Below are positions 32,263 through 39,641 of a stretch of 64,000 bases of DNA, one piece after another. Below the pieces are notes generated by a model. It made no database searches. It worked only from the letters and a program-made list of their open reading frames with translations, and was not told where the DNA came from. The DNA is taken from positions 12,889 to 76,888 of the forward strand of contig JAZUAU010000021.1 of NCBI GenBank assembly GCA_045638145.1, given 5' to 3'. Each line of letters opens with the position of its first letter. Positions within the stretch are counted from its first letter, which is position 1. The DNA is from SFWF01 sp045638145. Lineage in GTDB: Bacteria > Bacillota > Clostridia > Oscillospirales > Acutalibacteraceae. The position numbers and the translations under genes are program-made.

Positions 32263-33996
32263 ATGAAAAAACTTATGATTGGCAATGAGGCTGTTGCACG
32301 CGGTCTTTACGACGGCGGTCTTGGAATGGCGTCAAGCTATCCCGGTACACCCTCTACCGAAATTACCGAATTTTTATCGAAATATGACGATATCCACACC
32401 GAGTGGGCTCCCAACGAAAAGGTTGCCTGCGAGGTTGCCTTCGGTGCATCTCTTGCAGGCATGCGTTCGACCTGTGCTATGAAGCATGTTGGTCTTAATG
32501 TTGCCGCAGACCCCCTCTTCACTCTTTCGTATACAGGTGTAAACGGCGGTATGGTAATCTGCGTTGCAGATGACCCTGCAATGCACTCCTCACAGAACGA
32601 GCAGGATTCCCGCCACTATGCTATTGCTTCTAAGGTGCCGATGCTTGAGCCTGCAGATTCTGCCGAAGCATATCTTTTCGCAAAGACGGCTTTCGAGCTT
32701 TCGGAAAAGTTCGACACCCCCGTCCTTCTTCGTATGTGCACCCGTATCGCGCACAGCCAGTCTATTGTCGAGCTTGGCGAAAAGGCAGAAATCGTAGTTA
32801 AAAACTACGTTAAGGACCCCCAAAAGTACATTATGATGCCGGGCAACGCTATAAAGCGTCATCCTATCGTAGAAGCAAGAACAGTAGCTCTCTCTGAATA
32901 TGCAAATGACTGCATTTACAATACCGTAGAAGACAACGGCTCTAAGGTCGGTGTTATTACCTCGGGCTGCTCTTATCTTTATGTAAAAGAAGCACTGGGA
33001 GATTCTGTTAACATCCTCAAAATTGGTATGCCGAATCCCCTTCCCGAAAAGCTGATCCGCGACTTTGCCTCCTCTAATGATACCCTCTACGTTATCGAGG
33101 AGCTTGACCCCATTATTGAAAATTACGTCCGTTCACTCGGTATCGAATGTGTTGGCAAGGAGAAGTTCTCCATCCTCGGTGAGTTCTCACAGAACACTAT
33201 TGCCGCCGCTTTCGGCAAGGAGCTCCCCGCTTCTGTTTCGGCCGATTCGGTTATCCCAAACCGTCCTCCCATGATGTGTGCAGGCTGCCCCCATAGAGGA
33301 ATGTTCTACACCCTCGCTAAGAATAAGATTACCGTTATGGGCGATATCGGATGCTATACACTCGGCGCCGTACCTCCCCTTTCCGCCCTTGATTCCACCC
33401 TTTGTATGGGCGCGTCGGTTTCGGGTCTTCACGGCTTTAACGTAGCTCGCGGCGAGGATGCAGAAAAGAAATCTGTTGCCGTTATCGGTGACTCTACCTT
33501 TATGCACTCAGGTATGACAGGACTTGTTAATATTGCTTATAATGCAACAAACTCAACCGTTATTATCCTTGATAACTCAATCACAGGTATGACTGGACAT
33601 CAGCAGAATCCCACAACGGGATATAATATCAAGGGAGACCCTGCCGCAAAGGTAGACCTCGAGGCACTCTGTCACGCTCTTGGCATAAACCGTGTCCGTG
33701 TGGTTGACCCCTATGATCTCAAGGCTTGTGAGACAGCGGTTAAGGAAGAACTCGCAGTAGCAGAGCCCTCTGTTATCATTTCACGCAGACCCTGTGTACT
33801 TTTAAAGAGCGTTAAAACAAAGCCCGCTTTAAAGGTTAATCCCGATAAATGCAAATCCTGCAAGCGTTGTATGGGTCTCGGCTGCCCCGCAATCAGCATG
33901 AAGGACGGCAAGGCAAGAATTGACGCAACACTTTGCGTCGGCTGTGACGTTTGTAGTCAGCTCTGCCCCTTTGACGCTATAGGAGGTAATGAATAA
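32263..33996 (+). CDS. iorA: Indolepyruvate ferredoxin oxidoreductase, alpha subunit
   Basis: A 577-residue fused alpha subunit. It has N-terminal pyruvate:ferredoxin oxidoreductase-like domains (SYPGTPSTEITEFL and EWAPNEKVACEVAFGASLAG), a TPP-binding domain (MGDIGCYTLG, GDSTFMHSG, LDNSITGMTGHQQNP), and a C-terminal pair of [4Fe-4S] motifs (CKSCKRCMGLGCP and CVGCDVCSQLCP). The enzyme interconverts aryl pyruvates plus CoA and arylacetyl-CoA plus CO2 with ferredoxin. It overlaps iorB by one base (TAATG). Confidence 0.95.
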   Translation: MKKLMIGNEAVARGLYDGGLGMASSYPGTPSTEITEFLSKYDDIHTEWAPNEKVACEVAFGASLAGMRSTCAMKHVGLNVAADPLFTLSYTGVNGGMVICVADDPAMHSSQNEQDSRHYAIASKVPMLEPADSAEAYLFAKTAFELSEKFDTPVLLRMCTRIAHSQSIVELGEKAEIVVKNYVKDPQKYIMMPGNAIKRHPIVEARTVALSEYANDCIYNTVEDNGSKVGVITSGCSYLYVKEALGDSVNILKIGMPNPLPEKLIRDFASSNDTLYVIEELDPIIENYVRSLGIECVGKEKFSILGEFSQNTIAAAFGKELPASVSADSVIPNRPPMMCAGCPHRGMFYTLAKNKITVMGDIGCYTLGAVPPLSALDSTLCMGASVSGLHGFNVARGEDAEKKSVAVIGDSTFMHSGMTGLVNIAYNATNSTVIILDNSITGMTGHQQNPTTGYNIKGDPAAKVDLEALCHALGINRVRVVDPYDLKACETAVKEELAVAEPSVIISRRPCVLLKSVKTKPALKVNPDKCKSCKRCMGLGCPAISMKDGKARIDATLCVGCDVCSQLCPFDAIGGNE

Positions 33997-34571
33997 TGAA
34001 CAAGACAACAAGTATTATGATAGTTGGCGTTGGCGGTCAGGGAAGCCTCCTCGCTTCAAAGCTTCTCGGCAGGCTTCTTGTTGACGAGGGCTACGACGTA
34101 AAGGTTTCGGAGGTTCACGGAATGAGCCAGCGCGGCGGTTCGGTTGTTACCTACGTTCGTTTCGGAGAAAAGGTTTATTCTCCCATCGTTACCGCAGGCG
34201 AAGCAGACTTTATTATTGCCTTTGAAAAGCTTGAAGCGGCACGCTATTCGCCCTTCCTTAAAGCTGACGGAAAAATTATCGTTAACACTCAGGAAATTGA
34301 CCCGATGCCGGTAATTATCGGCGCGGCAGAGTATCCGAAGGAGGTTCTTTCCGAACTTTCCGCAAAGGGGCTCTCGGTTGAGGCGCTCGATGCTCTCTCC
34401 CCCGCAGTAGAGGCCGGCTCGGCAAAGGCAGTTAATATCGTACTTATGGGCAGATTCGCAAAACACTTTGATATCCCGAAGGAAAAGTGGATTGCCGCTA
34501 TTGAAAACACCGTTAATCCTAAATTTGTAGAGATGAACAAAAAGGCTTTCGAGCTTGGTTTTAACTCATAA
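33996..34571 (+). CDS. iorB: Indolepyruvate oxidoreductase, beta subunit
   Basis: A 191-residue gamma/beta-type subunit of the 2-oxoacid:ferredoxin oxidoreductase family. It begins TSIMIVGVGGQGSLLASKLLG and carries SEVHGMSQRGGSVVTYVRFG, the characteristic IorB segments. It pairs with IorA, with an AGGAGG RBS inside the iorA end. A promoter and T-box follow its stop, so the next genes have additional control. Confidence 0.94.
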   Translation: MNKTTSIMIVGVGGQGSLLASKLLGRLLVDEGYDVKVSEVHGMSQRGGSVVTYVRFGEKVYSPIVTAGEADFIIAFEKLEAARYSPFLKADGKIIVNTQEIDPMPVIIGAAEYPKEVLSELSAKGLSVEALDALSPAVEAGSAKAVNIVLMGRFAKHFDIPKEKWIAAIENTVNPKFVEMNKKAFELGFNS

Positions 34572-34589
34572 AAATTTTTAGAAAATGTA

Positions 34590-34618
34590 TTGACTTTTGC
34601 AATTTAACGTGCTAAAAT
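34590..34618 (+). promoter_or_regulatory. Promoter of the T-box-paaK operon
   Basis: TTGACT (34590-34595), a 17-bp spacer and TAAAAT (34613-34618), only about 20 bp after the iorB stop. Confidence 0.75.
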
Positions 34619-34624
34619 AAGTCA

Positions 34625-34918
34625 TCACAAAAAATTGTGTTAATAAATGCGTTGAGCAGAAATAAGTAGATTCAGGCCAAATCTAAAGAGAGTTGTCGGT
34701 TGGTGCAAGACAATGATGGCGCCGGTTTTGAATTCATTCTGTTAGCAGTGCGCTGAACAAAAGGAAACTTTTAAGTAGGATGCAACGGGTGTTCCCGTAA
34801 CAGAACTAAGGTATGAAAGTACCTGATAAGGCCGCTACCGTGAGATGGCGGCGAACTGAGGTGGTACCACGGGTTTTTCTCGTCCTCTGTATTCTAATCG
34901 GAATGCAGAGGACGTTTT
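34625..34918 (+). promoter_or_regulatory. T-box riboswitch, specifier reads UUC (Phe)
   Basis: Stem I is visible. CAGAA pairs with TTCTG at the base. An AAGTAGA S-turn strand lies on the 5' side. TTCA/TGAA pairing closes the loop and leaves TTC-A (34733-34736) as the specifier. The distal arm has GGTTGGTGCAAGACAATGATGGCGCC. The T-box sequence is GAGGTGGTACCACGG (about 34858-34872). Its UGGU matches a tRNA with A73, as in tRNA-Phe. The terminator is CGTCCTCTGTATTC/GAATGCAGAGGACG followed by TTTTT. It should switch on paaK and the ACT gene when tRNA-Phe is uncharged. Confidence 0.88.
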
Positions 34919-34968
34919 TGTTTTCTACATCCGAAAATTCACGAAAAAATTAGAAAGGATGATTTAAA

Positions 34969-36279
34969 ATGGCACAGCGCTACTATCAACCCGAAATTGA
35001 GACTATGCCGGTCGAAGAACTGAAAAAACTTCAGTCGGAAAAGTTAGTTAAGCAGGTAAAGCACGTTTATGAAAACGTGGAGTATTACCGCAACCTTATG
35101 GACGAAAAGGGAGTTACCCCAGACGATATCAAGGGCATTGAAGACCTCCACAAGCTCCCCTTCCTTGCAAAATCAGATCTTCGCGACGCTTACCCTTACG
35201 GACTTCTTGCAAAGCCTCTTGAGGAATGTGTCAGAATTCAGTCTACCTCCGGTACAACGGGCAGACGTGTGGTTGCCTTCTACACCCAGCACGATGTTGA
35301 CCTTTGGGAAGAGTGCTGCGCCCGCGCAATTGTTGCTGTAGGCGGCACTAAAGAGGATGTTTGTCAGGTTGCATACGGCTACGGACTTTTCACGGGCGGT
35401 CCCGGACTTAACGGCGGCTCTCACAAGGTTGGCTGCCTTACTCTCCCCATGTCTTCGGGCTTTACCGACCGACAGATTCAGTTTATGATGGACCTTAAAG
35501 CCACCATTCTCTGCTGCACCCCCTCCTATGCCGCTTATATTGGTGAATCCTTAAAGGAACAGGGCTATACACCCGACCAAATCCCTCTAAAGGCAGGCAT
35601 ATTCGGTGCTGAACCCTGGACCGAGGAAATGAGACAGAACATTCAAAACACCCTCGGCATTAAGGCTTATGATATTTACGGTCTTACCGAAACCTCGGGT
35701 CCCGGCGTTTCCTTCGAGTGTGAGGAGCAGACCGGTATGCATATTAACGAGGACCACTTCCTTGCAGAAATTATCGACCCCGATACAGGCGAGGTTCTCC
35801 CCGAGGGCAGCAAGGGCGAGCTTGTTTTTACCGCTCTTGACAAGGAAGCATTCCCTCTTCTCCGTTACAGAACACGTGATATCTGTGTACTTACACGTAA
35901 AAAGTGTTCCTGCGGACGCACTCATATCAAGATGTCGAAGCCGATGGGCAGAAGCGACGATATGATGATCATCCGCGGCGTAAATGTATTCCCAAGTCAG
36001 ATTGAAACAGTTCTTCTTAAAGAGGGCTACTCTCCCAACTATCAGATTATTGTTGACCGCGTAAACAATAACGATACCTTTGACATCAATGTTGAAATGA
36101 ATCCTGAACAGTTTACAGACACTGTCAGCGGAATTACCGATATGGAAAAGAAGCTTGGTGATGCTATGAAGCTAATGCTCGGCATCAACCCGAAGATTCA
36201 TCTCGTTCCACCCAAGTCCATCACAAGAAGTGAAGGCAAGGCAATCAGAGTTATCGACAAGCGCAAGCTTCATGATTAA
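34969..36279 (+). CDS. paaK: Phenylacetate-CoA ligase family protein
   Basis: A 436-residue ligase of the PaaK family, shorter than general acyl-CoA synthetases. It has the QSTSGTTGRRV P-loop, AYGYGLFTGGPGLNGG, AGIFGAEPW, IYGLTETSGPG and the hinge GRSDDMMIIRGVNVFPSQIE. It activates phenylacetate or related aryl acids with ATP and CoA. It is 51 bp after the T-box terminator and 15 bp before an ACT-domain gene. Given a Phe-type T-box, the likely role is biosynthetic uptake of aryl acids rather than breakdown. Confidence 0.93.
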   Translation: MAQRYYQPEIETMPVEELKKLQSEKLVKQVKHVYENVEYYRNLMDEKGVTPDDIKGIEDLHKLPFLAKSDLRDAYPYGLLAKPLEECVRIQSTSGTTGRRVVAFYTQHDVDLWEECCARAIVAVGGTKEDVCQVAYGYGLFTGGPGLNGGSHKVGCLTLPMSSGFTDRQIQFMMDLKATILCCTPSYAAYIGESLKEQGYTPDQIPLKAGIFGAEPWTEEMRQNIQNTLGIKAYDIYGLTETSGPGVSFECEEQTGMHINEDHFLAEIIDPDTGEVLPEGSKGELVFTALDKEAFPLLRYRTRDICVLTRKKCSCGRTHIKMSKPMGRSDDMMIIRGVNVFPSQIETVLLKEGYSPNYQIIVDRVNNNDTFDINVEMNPEQFTDTVSGITDMEKKLGDAMKLMLGINPKIHLVPPKSITRSEGKAIRVIDKRKLHD

Positions 36280-36294
36280 AGGAGGATAATAACT

Positions 36295-36726
36295 ATGGCT
36301 ATTAATCAGTTAACAGTTTTCGTTGCAAATGAGCAGGGAGCTCTTTGCGGAATAACCGATACTCTGGCAGCGGCAAATATTGATATGCGCGCACTTTCCA
36401 TTGCCGATACAAAGGATTTCGGTATCCTCCGTCTTATCGTAGACGGTAACGATGTCGCCGTAAAAGCGCTTGAGGAAAAGGGATATCTTGTAAAGATTAC
36501 CCCCGTTGTCGGTGTTAAAATCGGTGATGCGCCCGGAAAACTCGCAAAGGCTCTCGACGTTATTGACGAAGCAGGAATAAATATTGAATATCTTTATGCA
36601 TTCCTGACCAGAACAGAGCGCCACGCTTACGTTGTTATCCGCGTTGCAGATAACGATGCGGCAGAAAAGGCACTCGAAGCCGCAGGCTTCCACCTTATTA
36701 CCGATGCCGATGTGCACAAGCTATAA
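36295..36726 (+). CDS. Tandem ACT-domain protein
   Basis: A 143-residue protein made of two ACT domains, about residues 1-70 and 72-143. Each has the beta-alpha-beta-beta-alpha-beta pattern, with NEQGALCGITDTLAAANIDMRAL and DAPGKLAKALDVIDEAGINIEYLYA at the ligand-binding turns. Such proteins often accompany PaaK genes and bind amino acids. It may sense phenylalanine or another aromatic amino acid for this pathway; that is inferred. Confidence 0.9.
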   Translation: MAINQLTVFVANEQGALCGITDTLAAANIDMRALSIADTKDFGILRLIVDGNDVAVKALEEKGYLVKITPVVGVKIGDAPGKLAKALDVIDEAGINIEYLYAFLTRTERHAYVVIRVADNDAAEKALEAAGFHLITDADVHKL

Positions 36727-36765
36727 TACTCAGGTTAAACAATTTGAATTGAATTTTATGTATAC

Positions 36766-36809
36766 AAAAGCCACGGTTACGCTATTTTTGCGTAACCGTG
36801 GCTTTTTAT
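36766..36809. terminator. Bidirectional terminator after the paaK operon
   Basis: AAAAGCCACGGTTACGC (36766-36782) pairs over 17 bp with GCGTAACCGTGGCTTTT (36790-36806), followed by TTTATT. It serves the plus operon and the convergent GH2 genes. Confidence 0.9.
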
Positions 36810-36834
36810 TGTTTACCCTAATCCAAATTATTAT

Positions 36835-39636
36835 TTAGAGAACTATTGTCTTAACGGCATAGTATCCTTCTGTCTTAAGCTCAGGTTTCCACTCCGGAAG
36901 ACGGTTTATATAGCCTCCACACTCTATTTCACCGTATGTCTTAATCTGTATGGGATTGCCTTGTTCGTCAATTACCGCCACCGTTACGGTATGAACCTCA
37001 CCGGGTTCGGAGAAGAGTACTGGTTTTACAACAAAGCCTTCCCCTCTTTTAGTAGCGGTAGTATCATTTATACAGGTAACCTTCTTCAGATTCTCCTGCA
37101 TTACATAGTAGGCATATTTTGCATAACCATACATATCTATAATAGGCTTCATATACCCACCATCGTTAGCGCCGCCGAACAGAGCACTCCACATAAGTCC
37201 GTCAGCATCCATAGCCCTGTATCTACGGACAGTATAGGATGCACAAAGTGCCTGATATGCCTGACTGATTCTCCAATCCTCAAAGGTGAGCTCGAAGCCT
37301 AGTACCGACTCATCAGACACCTCATATGAAGTCGGGTTGAAATAAATCCCCTTCGCTTCCTTTGTTCTTGGATCCTGTCTACCGATTATTGCAAATTCGG
37401 TAACAAGATATGCTCTATCTGAGCTTTCAAGAAGTTTTTTCTGTTCAGCCCAATCCTGTCCTGCTCCGAGAGAATTGATGTAAGTGTGCGCCGCTCGGAC
37501 AACGAGAGGGTCAGTCCACTCTGGAGTAGCCTCTACACTATTTTCAAAAGCATCGGTCTTTCCGTCGGTCGAGTAATAGTTGCAGCCGGGGATTTTAAAG
37601 CGGTCGTCCGCGTAATAATGGTGAGAAAACGGGCTTAGAAGCCTGCTTGTGTCAACCCTCTTAACGGCGGGGACAAACTCCTTGTATGCTCTGTCTATTT
37701 GCTCCAGTTCGGGCATGAATTCATTTGAGCCTTCCCAAATAATAATGCTCGGATGGTTAAGCCGCATTGAAATCTGTCTTATATATCCATCGCGCTGAAT
37801 CCATTCGCCCTCCCACTCTATCTCATTAAGAGCATCAATATAGCGAGTGGTCCAAAGAAGCATTACACCGAGTCGGTCGGCTAGTCTCGCAAACCGCGCT
37901 TCATTGGTGCCATAGCCAAGAATTTGCAGTCGCATAGTATTCCCTTGCATTCGCTTTAGCATTAGATATTGCCAGATTATCTGCCATTCGCGAGGACAGA
38001 TATGGGTTGTCGAACACTCGTCGTGAGGCGGCAAATACTGCATTGTGAGTGTGCCGAAGAGCTGTGTTTTCTTACCATTTACAAAAATCGCACCATTTTT
38101 CTGTTCAATAGTTCGAAAGCCTGTTTCAACTACTGTATCATCAACCGCTTCACCCTTATCATTCACCGCTTCAAAGCGTATGTCATAAAGCTCAGGCGTT
38201 GCCGCTGACCAGAGGAAAATGTCCTGCAAGGTCAGCTCTGCCGACAAAGAGCCCTCAGATAAAAACTCGCCAAGTAGCCTTTCCTCTGCCTTTCTTGGCC
38301 AGGAGGGCGCCATATAAAGCCTTATTTTGCAAGGCTCTGAGGTTTTGCAGGAAAACACCGCCTTTGCAGTTTTGCCCTCAGCATAAAGGGTCTTAATTCT
38401 TGGCTCGGTAATATGAATTTCATTTATAATATCAATAGAAATTTCATCCGAAAACCATCCGTTATAGGGGTCGCAATTCGAATGTCTGCGGCAAGGCATT
38501 TCAGCACCGCGGGGGTCAACCTCAACCGTGAGGATGTGCTCCCCTGCAGATTTGAGTTCCTCGGTTAGGTCAACCTTAAACTCTTCAAAGCCGTCTACCT
38601 CGCAAACGAGCTTATCATCGACATAGACCCTTCCGCCGGGGTCTAGAGATCCTACCGTGAGCAAGGCTTTCTTGCCCTGTTTTGCCGCAAACCTCTTTGT
38701 TAAAACAAGAATTTTGTCGGCATTTTTAATATTACCTACCGAAAAAGGCAGTTTAACCTCGCCAAGGCTTTCTGCCTCTTCGATTACCTTATCGGCAGGG
38801 ACAAAAAAATCTGTAATTTTACGCTTTGTGGTAGTGAGTTTTAGTGGTTTTACCCTCCACTCGCCTCTGTTAAAACCACCAGACGCTATCGTCAGCCTGT
38901 CAACCTCGTTGTAAACAGCAAGGTTTAGGGTCTGCGGCTCGCCGTCACCGTAGGAAACGGTTAGCCGGTCGTCGGTAAAGCTCATCTTAAGGCTCTGCCA
39001 CTCGTTCCACTTTATATTGGCAATAGGAACTAACTCGGGATGATAACGGCTTGCCCTTGTAATTCCCACACAAATCTTTCCATTGGGATGAAGGGTTATC
39101 ACAAACAGCTCCACAACACCGTCGCGCAAAGCGATAAGTCTGTGTGAGGTGTTACAGCTCATTTTCGACTTCATTCCGTTATTTCTATACGCCTCGTCAA
39201 AATATAGGTCGAGCTGGAGCTCTCTTACTCTGCCACCCTCAATTTTATACTCGGCATTTGGTGAAGGTTGCATGGGCATGCCGTCGAAAACAACGGCTCC
39301 GTCCATGACCCTTACCCTCTTTGTATGAAGACTCCATCCCTCAAACTCATATTGTTTGGTTTTAAGGGCGGCATCCATATAGTTAAAGTTAATTCTCTCG
39401 GAAATCTTGGGAATAGATACAGGTACACCAACAAGTTCTTCAAGCTCCTTTGCCTCTGCTTCGGGGCAAGCCTTAACCGAATATTCAGGAATATGATAGG
39501 TCTTACGGCAAAAGTCGGAATAGTGCTCTAAAAATTCCTTTTTTTGCTCGGGCGTAAATATTCCGTTATCGGTAAAGTCTCCTTGCCCTTTAAAGCTCGG
39601 GCTGTAATAGAAAAAATCGTGGTTTTCTACTCTCAT
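36835..39636 (-). CDS. Glycoside hydrolase family 2-type protein 1
   Basis: A 933-residue GH2-like beta-glycosidase. It has an N-terminal unassigned region with a LamG/concanavalin-like segment (about 85-270), then a sugar-binding jelly roll (about 290-400, with VGSLDPGGRVYVDDKL), an Ig-like domain, and the TIM barrel. IIWEGSNEF carries the predicted acid/base Glu, and LVTEFAIIGRQ carries the predicted nucleophile Glu. There is no signal peptide, so it is cytoplasmic. It lies 5 bp after the other GH2 gene. The substrate specificity (galactoside, glucuronide or another) is not readable. Confidence 0.82.
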   Translation of the reverse strand: MRVENHDFFYYSPSFKGQGDFTDNGIFTPEQKKEFLEHYSDFCRKTYHIPEYSVKACPEAEAKELEELVGVPVSIPKISERINFNYMDAALKTKQYEFEGWSLHTKRVRVMDGAVVFDGMPMQPSPNAEYKIEGGRVRELQLDLYFDEAYRNNGMKSKMSCNTSHRLIALRDGVVELFVITLHPNGKICVGITRASRYHPELVPIANIKWNEWQSLKMSFTDDRLTVSYGDGEPQTLNLAVYNEVDRLTIASGGFNRGEWRVKPLKLTTTKRKITDFFVPADKVIEEAESLGEVKLPFSVGNIKNADKILVLTKRFAAKQGKKALLTVGSLDPGGRVYVDDKLVCEVDGFEEFKVDLTEELKSAGEHILTVEVDPRGAEMPCRRHSNCDPYNGWFSDEISIDIINEIHITEPRIKTLYAEGKTAKAVFSCKTSEPCKIRLYMAPSWPRKAEERLLGEFLSEGSLSAELTLQDIFLWSAATPELYDIRFEAVNDKGEAVDDTVVETGFRTIEQKNGAIFVNGKKTQLFGTLTMQYLPPHDECSTTHICPREWQIIWQYLMLKRMQGNTMRLQILGYGTNEARFARLADRLGVMLLWTTRYIDALNEIEWEGEWIQRDGYIRQISMRLNHPSIIIWEGSNEFMPELEQIDRAYKEFVPAVKRVDTSRLLSPFSHHYYADDRFKIPGCNYYSTDGKTDAFENSVEATPEWTDPLVVRAAHTYINSLGAGQDWAEQKKLLESSDRAYLVTEFAIIGRQDPRTKEAKGIYFNPTSYEVSDESVLGFELTFEDWRISQAYQALCASYTVRRYRAMDADGLMWSALFGGANDGGYMKPIIDMYGYAKYAYYVMQENLKKVTCINDTTATKRGEGFVVKPVLFSEPGEVHTVTVAVIDEQGNPIQIKTYGEIECGGYINRLPEWKPELKTEGYYAVKTIVL

Positions 39637-39641
39637 TATAA

